Assembly: GCA_022885665.1 (NCBI GenBank)
Contig: JAGQDJ010000014.1
Location: 372,001-436,000, forward strand
Direction of reading: 5' to 3'
Source: Triops longicaudatus
Lineage: Eukaryota; Arthropoda; Branchiopoda; Notostraca; Triopsidae
Length of the DNA: 64,000 nt
The notes under the pieces are model-generated. The model was given only the letters and a program-made list of their open reading frames with translations, was not told the DNA's origin and did no database searches. Position numbers and translations under genes: made by a program. Positions within the stretch are counted from its first letter, which is position 1. Every line of letters begins with the position of its first letter. Positions 24,701-35,025 of this stretch are shown piece by piece.

Positions 24701-24721
24701 CAGGCTGTCTTTAACGACATA
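18773..24721. other. Gene-poor region, about 6 kb
   Basis: Between the orphan blocks and the PAN/ZP gene I find no gene I can name. The longest frame is the 177-codon one at 20526-21059 (separate entry). A short minus-strand frame near 19845-19930 ends at a stop and looks exon-like but has no partner. The rest is AT-rich without clear repeats. Confidence 0.45.
20526..21059 (-). CDS. Uncharacterised open reading frame, 177 residues
   Basis: The longest frame in the gene-poor region, starting with ATG at 21059. The N-terminal half (about residues 1-95, roughly 20775-21059) is GC-richer than its surroundings and includes a run of basic residues (KRDRVRRRDNSATTPKK); the C-terminal half drops to background composition and is probably not coding. 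No domain, signal peptide or family is recognised. It may be an exon of an unmodelled gene or chance. Confidence 0.2.
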   Translation of the reverse strand: MIFLKHTLERALNWWTAGSTMLLDRVGCSILYGRASKRDRVRRRDNSATTPKKTQHKRKFGQWKLEVLAVLYRTSNKRSVNTVHFFPLQMRDSFLLIKDPLFSLESFVTFRSYFFTVFENFINAVTAVIRYISCISCYSYVNIKLMQIRPIDIPGKHFSRFYNENRSYVTSLSLSVT

Positions 24722-27700
24722 ATGAGGTTCCTGATCCTCTTCATAGCCGTGGTCGCCATGGGCGGCAGTATCCAAGGTAATAAACAGAACCTTAAAGATG
24801 ATATGGCGTGACAACCTCTTCACCTTTTACATCATTTTTTTTTTCTTGTCTCCATTGGCATTTCCACCAAACCTACAGGTCGAGTAGCGTTTGAAAAGCT
24901 GACTGAACTCGATTACCGGGGGACGACGTACTACACTATCCGCAACCTTTCCTTGTATGAGTGCCAAGGGTGGTGTCGAGAAGAACCTGATTGCGCTGCC
25001 GCTTCTTTCAGGTAACATTAAACCGTTCTAATTTTTTCAAGCAGAAACTGATAGTTATAAGTCTTCAATGTTGCTTTCCTTGATGTAATATTTACGGTAT
25101 TCCTGAATTTCTTTCCATGGGTAACCAGTTTCGTGGCCAACCCCTTATCACCAGTTCAAGAAACGGTCTGTCTCTTGCAAAATGAAACAGCCGCCTCAAA
25201 TCCGTCGTCCATACCGCAAAAAGCAGTGTCTTTGTACTACATGGTCAAGTTGAACCTTCGCTCAGGTGAGTTTGGTTTGCTGGCTTAGTCATTCTGACCG
25301 CAAAAATTAAGTCGAATTCAAAGCGTTTGGTTTGACAAAAGACAAACAAGACTACTGAACGCACGATTCCCACCAGATTTACTGTATCAAACTTCGTCAA
25401 AGAAAGAAAAAAATTGATCCGTACTACGCTAACAACGAAAAATTCCAACAGTTCGTTCACCCTAAAGATAACGCAGCAAATGACAACTGTACAGCACAAT
25501 TACACGGTCAGCTAGACCACCCTGAACAAAAATCATCGTGTAATGCCCCGCTGAGTTGTTCCAATTCAAGTGTTGGAATTTTCTTTCGTCTCAAAAGCAC
25601 TATTTTTATGTTAAGTACGTTCAGCCTTAGACACCTTAAGCGTTAAAAATGAGTCCGAAAACAGTTTTTAACTAACTTCCAACATCTACCACTTTCACAA
25701 AATTTTATAAAAATTCTCACAATTTATTACTTCAATTACTTTTGGATTTATTGAATTATTTTTGGCTATTTGCGGTTTAAAAAGGCATTGCGTAACTGTT
25801 TCTCGCTGCCGCTAGACGTTTTGCTTCAGATTCGCACAGTTCATCAGCCTACAAAGGGCTCTGCGAAGAAATCTCTGAACCCGTGAGAAAATGTCTCAAC
25901 CCTTTTTACAATCGAAACGGAAACACTCGTTTTTTTAAGTTGAAGAAAGGTCAAAACATTATGATGAACGTGAATTTCCCTCAACGACCCTTCACGATTA
26001 ACAGAACCTTTCGTTGGCTTCTTGACTTCTCTGTGGTTCACGAGGACGACAAAAAAGGGGAAACGGACGATTCAAACACGGGGCTCTTGAACTTCACCGT
26101 GATGCTGCAGAAAATCTAATGAGATTTGGTCACAGCAGGTGCCACTGTTAGTTTTAATATTAACGTCAAACAAACTTCCAAAGTTTCTAGAAGCATAAAG
26201 GTTGAGTTGAGACAGCAAAGCCTGACGCGCGACATAGGATTCTGGGAAATTAACACTCTGCATCTGACGCTTTACTTTATTTGACCAAAGACGGGCAAGA
26301 GGATAACCGAGAGCTAGGGAGGGATACATTTAGATTGACAACTTTAAGAATCCGTTAGTTTTGTAGATTAAACAAAATATTCTGAACGTTACGGGGTTCA
26401 ATAAAGAATTCAAGAAAACTCAAACAGAAAGATCGAAAGGGCGCTAAACCTTTAAATTGCAATTAGGGCTAAAATTACATTTCATTGCATGTGCATTGAG
26501 CTCACGTGGAAGCACAGTAATTGGTTCTTTTGCGAAACTTATCCGCCAGCACAGCGTTTAACCGAGTATCACCAACATTTCCCTATTTGCTTGTTGGAGT
26601 CGTTCCGCCATTAGAAACTTTTGACGCGATTATTATTATTATTATTTTTTAATGGAAAAGAAAAGCGAGTCAAATTCGTGCACTCCTTGTGCAGTTCATA
26701 AAAAGACGGGGTCTTGCACCTGTAGTTTTTGCGGTTTCCGGTGCTAGAAAACGAATACAGACTTACGAATATTTTAATTACCCAGACTGGAAACGTTGGG
26801 GATTCGCCGACACTTCTTTCTTCGGGTATCTGAATACTTAGTTCCGTCAAAAACCAGCCAGGCTAGTAACAAAAGTACGGACGTCTCCCCTAATCTGTAC
26901 TGGTCCGTAAATGCTCCCTAAATTTACCAGGTTGGATACCTTTCATCATCGTTGCGGAGAGTTTGTTCCCACTTGCATAGGGAAACATCCAGTACGTAAC
27001 GCTTCATATTATAGAGAACAGAGGAAAAAAAAAAATAAAAGACAGAAGAAAGGGAAACAAAGAAAGCCCTGCACGCAAGGCCAAGGTCACTGACTATCCA
27101 AAAGTTCTGCCGAGTTTCCGGACCGTACAAAACTTTCGAATTCACTTGAAATACACTGGAAAAAAATTACTTCGTCACGGCTTGCTGGATTTTCAAGGAG
27201 GACAATTTAAGAGGATCATTTTCTTGACACTTACAGCTTGAACCGCCTTTTATCTTGTTGGGTTTTATTTGTCTGTTTTTAGACAACGTCTGCAACCGTC
27301 CGTGGACTTTCGAACGCGTGCCCAACAAAATTCTTCGAGGACTGGACAATGCTTTGATCTTCACCTCGACCAAGGAAGCTTGCTTGGCTGCGTGTCTAAA
27401 CGAGGTATACTGGCAAATCCATTCAATAGCACCCATTTAAAGTACTTTCTATAAATCACCAACTTCACACCTAAATTGCTAAGAAAATGCTAAACTTGAA
27501 AGCACAGTCATTGCTGGAGTTCTTGAGAGATTTTATTTAATCTTCTGTTTTGTCTTCGATTTAAAGTATTTAATTATTTCAATTCATAATGCGAAGATTA
27601 AATTTTGAAAAATTCAGTGCTACTTGAAAAAAAAGTTACATTAGGAAGAGTTACAGCTACGCATTTTCTTCACGAAAAGACGAGAAGATAATTGAAAGAT

Positions 27701-30700
27701 GCTACAATGCGGGATTGATCTATTATAGCGTCGCTTTACGTGTCGGTCGGCCGAGTACAACTACGTGACTTTGCAATGTCACCTGAGCGAATACGACCGT
27801 CGATCCGTGGACGAATTCGTGGACCTTGTCGATGCCCAAGGCGTGGATTATTTCGAAAACCTCTGCTTAAAATGTAAGAAAACATCATGAAAATGGGTTT
27901 CGCGTTTCAACAAATGCCACGAAACAGTAACCATTTTCCGGTTTTGAATATTATTCTATTAATCTTATAACTGTAGCAAAAACTTTAAAAAATATAAGTA
28001 ACATACGAGTAACAACAGAAATAAATAAATACAAGTGAGAATAAGTAAATATAAGTAACAACAGAAAAAGACAACTCAACGGCATTTTATTATATTTGAA
28101 CAGCCAGCGAAGCTTGTAAAGGCAATCGAACTTACAAAGTACCTTCAATCGGCGTACCGGAAGAAAAAGTAGCCCAACATGTGGACGTTCATTACTATGT
28201 CGATAAAGAGCTCTTAGTAAGAAAATAAACCTTATTCTCAACTTAGTTTGAGTGCCATGAAGCTATACTTACTGGAAATTCTGCTTTACATAGGCCAACA
28301 ACCAACAAGCATGCCAACGAGCTTGTCAAATCGAGAACGAATTCCTCTGCCGCTCTTATCTCTACAAAGGCCCACCAGATGGTATGATCTACAACTGCCA
28401 GCTCTTCCATATGGACCACAAAACGCTGTTGGACGGACCCAACGCGTACCTGAACAGCGAAAGGCCCTTGCTCGACAATGGCGAACCTGTCGGCACTTAC
28501 TACGAAAATGTTTGCGAAAGTACGTATCAGTCAATAACTTTTTGTTTCCTTTCACTAAAAGTATATACCAATACATATAAATAAAAAACGTTAGCTAGCG
28601 AGTTCCATTTAGAAGGCAAATAATATTCTCCAAATTACCAACATTTTGTTTCAACTTGATAGAGCCCGCCAGCACTCCCGATGCTGTACAAAGCGGATGG
28701 CCAGCATCCAGTGCACAGACGCAAGAAAGTAGCACCGTAAGCAGCGCGCTGACTGGTACTAGCGGAAGCGGTAGTACGAGCGGTAGCAGCACAACTGGAT
28801 CCGGTAACAAGCCAGGTGGTACCTCAGGATCCAGTACCTCAGGATCCGGTACTTCGGGATCAGGATCTGGTAGCACGAGCGGCTCTACTGGCAGCGGAAG
28901 TTCCAACTCAGGAATTATCACAGGAGGATCGAGCGGTACTGGAACTACCACTGGACGACCTCAAGTAACTAACGGCGGTCCTTGGCCATCCACCTCGGGT
29001 TCGGGATCTGGTCTGTCACCTTCTGGATTGCCAGCTTGGGGTCCCGGTACAGGAGGCGGTGCTGGAGCCAACGCCCCTACTGACATCAACTGCGACTATA
29101 CTGGCACTTGCTATGATGGTAATGACTGGAAGATCTTTATTCGGAGGGAAATTTAATAAATTTCATTCTTTGGGAAATAGTTGAAGTTAACTGCCGTGAT
29201 ACCAAGATCGAAGTCCTCGTGCGTACCAACCGTCCTTTCAATGGTCGCATCTACTCTTTGGGCCGCAGTGAAACGTGCAACGTCGACGTCATTAATAGCG
29301 ATACTTTCCGTTTGGATCTCAGCATGTCCGGACAAGACTGCAATACCCAATCCATGGTAAAACTTCTTTCTTCTTCACTTATCTTCGTAATCTTATGAAT
29401 GGCGCGTTCGAATGGTCGCTATGAACTGCAATAGTTTCCAAGGTCGCTGAACTTGATACCCCGATGCTCAAATATTCTCCAATTCTTAACATTCATGATT
29501 CTCTATGAGCTACGATACAGCTAATTTACACACCAAAACTAAATCCTTCTAGAAACTTAATTTCGGTGCTTTATAGGGTGGTATGTTCACCAATACAGTT
29601 GTTTTGCAACATCACAGCGTAGTTATGACCAAAGCCGACAAGATCTACAAGATTAAATGTACTTATGATATGTCTTCAAGAAACGTCAGCTTCGGAATGA
29701 TGCCAATTAGGTAAATATGCTCCTACTACCGCAACCTAAAACCGTATTTTTTTCTAAAACTTTCCCTATTTCTTACCAACAGAGATCCAGATATGATCAG
29801 TATTACTTCGGCACCCGAAGCCCCACCCCCGCGTATTCGCATTGTCGACGCCAATGGCCGCGAGGTGGAGACTGTTCGAATTGGTGACCGTCTCACATTC
29901 CGCGTTGAAATTCCTGGCGACAGTAATAATCTATTTCCTCGCAAGCCAATACTTCTGGAAACTAACACTGCTTTTTGTTTCATTAGCTCCCTACGGTATC
30001 TTCGCTCGCAGCTGCGTCGCTATGGCCAAAGATGCTCGCAGCACTTTCCAAATCATTGACGACGATGGGTAAATATATTTTTTTCCCTTTCAGTCACTGT
30101 TTATTAACTAATTCGTATTTTGTAGATGTCCTGTGGATCCTTCAATTTTCCCTCGCTTTGTACCTGACGGCACCGCACTACAGAGCACATACGAGGCTTT
30201 CCGATTCACAGAAAGCTATGGAGTCATCTTCCAGTGTAACGTCCGCTACTGTCTGGGACCTTGCGAACCGGTAAATTGTAAACTGCTTTCATCTGTGCTC
30301 GACTTCATCTTCGTTTCGCCTTAGGCTGTATGTCCTTGGGGCCGAGAATCTTACGAATCTTGGGGTCGCAAAAAGCGTTCCGTCGCAGATAAAGACACTA
30401 CTGAACGCAAAGATGACGATATGATGTTGAGCCAAGAAATCCTCGTTTTGGACTTCGAGGACGAAAACCGTCTAACAAGGCAACCATTGCCCACTATTGA
30501 AATCGATGACGTCAAACCCAGCCATAATCGTATGTCTACCTTCTTTTCCTTCTTCATTTTTACGTTTATTCAATATCGTACCTGACCAAATTATTGTGAC
30601 ATCTCTCTGTAGGTTCGATTTCTATCACGGAAGAGATTAGCATGTACAGCGGCACGTGTCCTACGAAAGCGTCAGTATTAGCTTTGGCGGTGACCTGCGC

Positions 30701-30782
30701 ACTCTTGTTACTGTTGTACATCTGTACTGTGTTTTACATCCTCATGAAACGCTTCTTCCAGCCCCGAAAGTGCGACATGTGA
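24722..30782 (+). CDS. PAN/Apple and ZP-domain membrane protein (trynity/nyobe/neyo-like apical matrix protein)
   Basis: Type I membrane protein of the apical extracellular matrix; insect relatives shape cuticle and tubes. Fifteen exons: 24722-24776, 24879-25011, 25129-25265, 27283-27404, 27729-27873, 28104-28216, 28294-28519, 28663-29118, 29181-29356, 29577-29710, 29783-29922, 29987-30068, 30126-30270, 30325-30529, 30613-30782; 812 residues. Order: signal peptide (1-18), three cysteine-rich PAN/Apple-like modules (about 20-108, 109-197, 198-310), a Gly/Ser/Thr-rich linker (about 311-450), a ZP domain (about 463-690) with the arthropod-typical APPPRIRI, PYGIFARSCVAMAKD and FRFTESYGVIFQCNVRYC, a furin-type site RKKRS (703-707), and a single helix (about 776-801) with a short basic tail. 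Cleavage at the furin site would release the ectodomain for polymerisation, as known for ZP proteins. Distinguishing the trynity, nyobe and neyo orthologues needs a tree. Confidence 0.92.
25830..26119 (+). other. Candidate alternative last exon of the PAN/ZP gene
   Basis: Lies in the 2-kb third intron. The acceptor TTGCTTCAG at 25821-25829 enters in phase 1, as the normal fourth exon does, and the same GAY aspartate codon is made at the junction. The frame stays open for 96 codons to TAA at 26119. It has no good donor, so it would end the protein: a 204-residue secreted product with the signal peptide and first PAN module only. The residues are well mixed, with two cysteines (GLCEEISEPVRKC) and three N-glycosylation-type sites. 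An AATAAA lies near 26400. It could instead belong to an unmodelled nested gene. Confidence 0.4.
26622..26650. repeat. Short (ATT)n microsatellite
   Basis: Seven or so ATT units in a row inside the third intron of the PAN/ZP gene. Confidence 0.8.
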
Positions 30783-31235
30783 ATCTTCTGACCGACGTGA
30801 TTCCTTAAACTCATGAATGCATGGAAGCTATTCTCGTTCGATGCTTTTGGCCTCATGCGCATGTCAGGTTACTAGTTCTTTGCCTTCTAAGTATAACTTG
30901 CACCCTTTCCGCCCTTCATTTCATCGAATAAGTTTTTAAAGTTTTGCACCGTGTCGGATATCTTGTGAAGCTTGTGTCACATGACTAGAGTAAACTCGCT
31001 TAGCGGCATGACACAAGCTTCATGACACGACACAATTTTGTACATATGTCAGGTTTATTACGACCACCGGGAAAACCAATCACGCTTCGGGTTGCATATA
31101 ATAATGTGTCGGGGTGCCTTGTTGTTATTGTTGTCATTTTTTCCTCCTTAATTTATTGTTGTAGTAGTGCAAACCTTCAGCAAGCAAATACAGTGGCTTT
31201 TGTGATAAAAAAATCCAAAGGAACGTTTATTTCAT
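30783..31235. other. Tail-to-tail intergenic region (PAN/ZP and RRP4 3' UTRs)
   Basis: 453 nt between convergent stop codons. Contains the stem-loop at 30967-31021 (separate entry). A minus-strand AATAAA (TTTATT near 31226-31231) sits only a few bases past the RRP4 stop. Confidence 0.6.
30967..31021 (+). other. Perfect inverted repeat in the PAN/ZP 3' flank
   Basis: GAAGCTTGTGTCA at 30967-30979 is repeated in perfect inverse at 31009-31021, with 29 nt between. In RNA this forms a 13-bp stem. It lies about 185 nt past the stop codon of the PAN/ZP gene, so it is probably in its 3' UTR. Function unknown. Confidence 0.6.
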
Positions 31236-33071
31236 TCATGCGTTTTCTAATTCAATTTGTGTCCGAACCAATTCACAAAGTTTCTTGGTTACGGGTGGCA
31301 GCAGCAGCTCCTTAATCTTCAGAAACGAGAAGAAAAAAAATGTACTAAATAAGGGTTAACTCATTATATATATGATGTTACAAAATCAACCCTATAATTT
31401 TTTCCCTACTCAGATAATTATTATACAAATTTTAGGCAAACGACGGTTCGTGACAACCAACTGACCACACTTGAAAATATAATTGTTGATAAATTGTGAT
31501 AAATTGCTTACTATAAAACATTTACACCATAAATCACATAAGACAAACGTAAACTGATACTTTTATAGAGTAGAGGAATAATATGTAGTCTAACAACCTC
31601 ATGGCACGCACTTAAAACCCAGCTCATTTCCTTTACACCTTACAACTGAAAAATAACACTTACCTCATATCCAGATTTGATGGACAGCTCGTACGCGTGC
31701 AAGACACTTGTATCGTAAAGCATCATGTCATGCTGCGCCAATGCTAGTACACAATTCCGTAAGCGGGCAATGACTTCTCGGTCAGCTAAAGGTAACGGCT
31801 AACAGAAAAGTTACTTATTAGCAACTTAATCGTATGAAAAACTTAGAGCAATTTACACTAAAAAAAAAAACAAGTCCAGAAATTAGAAAATAATAAGGAA
31901 AAGAAACAGATATGAATACTACCATAAATAGACATATTCATCTCGTTACATAAACTACAAAATGGAAAACTTAAATATCACAGTGTAAGTAATTTTGGAA
32001 TTTACAGTTACTTTTAAATTCTGGACAAAACCTGCGCTGCCAATTTCTTCGTTCGTGACAGGTCCCAGCCAAATAAATCCATTATTGCCAAAAATAACTG
32101 TAGCTCCAAAGGGCATATTATGGAAATGTGTTTTGCGTCTTTTAATAAGAGACGGCGAAACTTGAATGACGCAACCTTGAGAAAGCTAAACAGTAAAACT
32201 ATAATGAACTAATGAACAAATTAATTTTATTATTCTAGGAATATCGTACTTTGCCATATTTAAGGCTCCGTGTATGGAGAGATATAGCGCCGTCCCCAAA
32301 AAAGTTTTGCACTTCTGCTGTGATCAGATCGCCTTCTTGCAAGTAATGGCGCATAGCGAGTTCGTCTTCGGCTGAGCGTCGTCGCTGGGAAAGGATTCAA
32401 ACGTACATTACAAAAGTATTTTCCAGTTATTTAACTTTCGTACGCAATCTTCGGAAAATCTCAACGAAGATTGTGATTTTATTAAGAGGCATACAAGCTA
32501 ACATCTGGCTTATTCATAAGAAATCCACTAACCATGCTTAATAACTTTGGAGTAAAACCATCCTCATTTAAAATCACAATATTTCCGAAAGGGAGCAACA
32601 TTTAAGTGGAATATGTCGCTAAAAATTACTGAGTCACTTTATTACCAATTCTCCTCCTGGAAGGTTAACTGAAGATAACAAGAGGACAGCATCCAAACGA
32701 GAATGAATGTCAACTTTCCATCTTTTTTGCTGAACTTCGGTGACGCGTCCAACAACCACGTCTCCAATTTCTCCATAATATCGTGATTTGAGAGGTCGAA
32801 CTGATATGAGTTTATTAACCCGTTCAACAAGGCCGGCTACTGTGGCACGTAGCGCTTCATCTTGCATGTTCGTACCATGACCTCTAAAGAAGATTTAGCC
32901 AATGAAATAATGTTATGTCAGAGTGGCAAACTTTGAAATTAAACTTTACCTCATGAAGCCTGTTTCTTTGGTTATAACGTCACCAGGTGTTACTAAGTTT
33001 TTCGGTTCCTGTTCTTCAGGCTTTTCATTACTTAAATAAAATTCGGACGCTAAATAAATTTCCACTGACAT
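31236..33071 (-). CDS. EXOSC2: Exosome complex component RRP4
   Basis: S1/KH cap subunit of the RNA exosome, which degrades and trims RNA in nucleus and cytoplasm. Six exons: 33071-32950, 32883-32646, 32384-32250, 32185-32012, 31798-31664, 31316-31236; 294 residues (human RRP4 is 293). Motifs: VTPGDVITKETGFMRGHGT near the N-terminus, the S1 domain with GEIGDVVVGRVTEV and WKVDIHSRLDAVLLLSSVNL, then RRRSAEDELAMR, DGAISLHTRSLKYGKLSQG, and the KH part with GNNGFIWLG. Length, order and motifs are those of the conserved protein, so this should be functional. Most introns are in phase 0. Confidence 0.96.
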
Positions 33072-33696
33072 TTTTGCCTGCTATAATTTATTTTCTCTCT
33101 TCCCACGTGTAAAGTTCAGTTTATTTATCTTTATCCTGTACCCAACAGCCATCTAGTGGGGCAGCTTAACAACGATGTGAAACAAACAATGGAACGGCAA
33201 GCTACGTTTGCAAAACCCGCCAAGTTTTTCACTTTTAAACGGAGTTTGTATACAAACCACATCGCATAAATTTGTAGATAGTGTAACATTCAATACAAGA
33301 TATTCGAGAACATGCAAGAACTATATTTGAAAATAAACACCGTTTCAACTCTCGCTGACGGTATTTACGAAGTCCCACATAACAAAGAACTACGGTTACC
33401 GCCCTTATCCACCACTGAAGTATAGGTGAAATATGCCCTTTCATTCAGGTAGGTATTTCACAACGCAATTTTGCATAAAATAGATGTTTTTCTCTGCTGC
33501 TCATAGTGCCATCCTATCATTCCGCGAAAGCTAAAACATAGTTAACTTAAAAATCAAAGGAATTGAAGACTTTGGCCCAATGATACGCAAAAAGACAACC
33601 CCCTTTCAATATTAGGTACTCAATTGAATTACGTCCCGGTTGACAATACTCTCCAAATAAAACTCGTTTAAATCTCTGTCTTTAAATAAATGTTCT
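33072..33696. other. Region between RRP4 and the sulfotransferase
   Basis: 625 nt holding the RRP4 promoter and sulfotransferase 3' UTR. No exon or repeat recognised. Confidence 0.5.
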
Positions 33697-35025
33697 TCAT
33701 TTGAGAGACGTTTGAAATTTCCAGTCCGCCACTAAAGTTGCAGTTTCGTTCATAAGATTGGGAGCAGGTACCGGCAGATACCCGTATTTGTTCAAGACAT
33801 CACCACACATGTTTTGTGTCTCTTCAATGTCTTTCCATTCTAAATTTATCTTCCATAGAGCAACGCGAGAGCCTTTCTTTCGCACGGTTATTGTATCGGT
33901 TTTATCGACGTTCGTGTGGCTTTCGATGTATTTAAGCGTTGACTTTGTCAAAGGAATGCCCAAACGCTTCGTTAACCGATAAGCCATACCAGCAGGGTCC
34001 AACGCCAGGTCTTCATAACGTAAAACTGTGAACTTTTCGGGTAATTCCTGTGCAACTTGTAGAGCAGTGTTGTAGTTATCACGTAGAAGATCGCAGAGTC
34101 TTTTCCGATCTGCACAGTGCTCCAAGCACCACCACAGCGTACGGCGAGATGCCACTGTGCCTCGTGGATCACGCACTAATAAAATGACGTGAAGGTCAAG
34201 TTCCGGTTGTCGCATAATCGGCACTATGTAGCGCAGCGGCAGGCGAGTCAGTTTGCTAACTTGGATCGGAAAGTACTGGCACGCTTGAGAAATGCGCTCA
34301 GGGTCCTCGCAATATTCTTTTGTTTGGACCTCTTTACACAATTTAACGCCAGCATTTTTGTCGAGGATCGGACCTTTGAATATTTGCGAAAACTGGTAAC
34401 TTCTTAACAACGGACCATAATTGCATTGAAGCATTTGTGAAAGTTCGTGCACATATCTGGCTGCCTCTGTCTCATTGTTGACTGGCACGTCACGGTAAGT
34501 CAGGTACATGAAAGGCTCATAGGTGTAGAAGGCGCCCGGTGCTGTGCTCAGCAATTCGCCAGTGAAAGCAGACCCGCTTCGCCAAGTAGTCACGATCAGT
34601 ATGCGTTTTACGGGGCCAGAGGGAGTTGCTAGCCTCGTACCATTATTCGCTAATAATTTTCTACTAGTCCAGGAATGTTCAATTAGCAACTTGGTAAACG
34701 GGTCACTTTTGGAGCTAGTTTGTAGACGTTCAGTGGACAATGTGGACGAACTGGTCGATGTGGGCGCAATGGTTTCGGAACTTTTCTGGTAAGTTGACGT
34801 TGCTTGCAAATTCGACGAACGGTGCGTCTCATCTGGCGAACGCTGCAGAAATATGAGCACTAATAAGGTCAAAAGACCAGATCCTGCAACAAAAGCAGTT
34901 CTTCCACTTCTAAAATTGCGAAAAAATACCATCGTACAGTATTGTTTAAACAGAAGCGATGTGTTCTTTCCTGACTGCCTACCTGGCAACAACTGAGAGT
35001 ATCTGAGCTTTGGAAGTTCACTCAT
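33697..35025 (-). CDS. Carbohydrate sulfotransferase (Gal/GalNAc/GlcNAc 6-O type, CHST1/2/3-like)
   Basis: Golgi type II membrane enzyme that moves sulfate from PAPS to position 6 of a sugar in glycans such as keratan or chondroitin sulfate. One uninterrupted frame of 442 residues. A short cytoplasmic head is followed by one helix (about 44-60, AFVAGSGLLTLLVLIFL), a Ser/Thr-rich stem (about 62-135) and the catalytic domain. PAPS-binding motifs are clear: 5'-phosphosulfate loop VTTWRSGSAFTGELL (about 145-159) and 3'-phosphate loop LLVRDPRGTVASRR (about 282-295). The first ATG is at 35025; a second in-frame ATG (residue 32, MVFFRNFR) just before the helix would give a more typical head and may be the real start. 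Exact substrate cannot be told. Being intronless among split neighbours fits many CHST genes, whose coding region is often in one exon. Confidence 0.9.
   Translation of the reverse strand: MSELPKLRYSQLLPGRQSGKNTSLLFKQYCTMVFFRNFRSGRTAFVAGSGLLTLLVLIFLQRSPDETHRSSNLQATSTYQKSSETIAPTSTSSSTLSTERLQTSSKSDPFTKLLIEHSWTSRKLLANNGTRLATPSGPVKRILIVTTWRSGSAFTGELLSTAPGAFYTYEPFMYLTYRDVPVNNETEAARYVHELSQMLQCNYGPLLRSYQFSQIFKGPILDKNAGVKLCKEVQTKEYCEDPERISQACQYFPIQVSKLTRLPLRYIVPIMRQPELDLHVILLVRDPRGTVASRRTLWWCLEHCADRKRLCDLLRDNYNTALQVAQELPEKFTVLRYEDLALDPAGMAYRLTKRLGIPLTKSTLKYIESHTNVDKTDTITVRKKGSRVALWKINLEWKDIEETQNMCGDVLNKYGYLPVPAPNLMNETATLVADWKFQTSLK

Noticed and set aside
28286..28951. Minus-strand frames of 96 and 118 codons across the ZP gene, one rich in Pro/Val/Leu
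   Set aside because: Antisense shadows of exons 7 and 8; the Pro-rich pattern is the complement of the Gly/Ser repeat.
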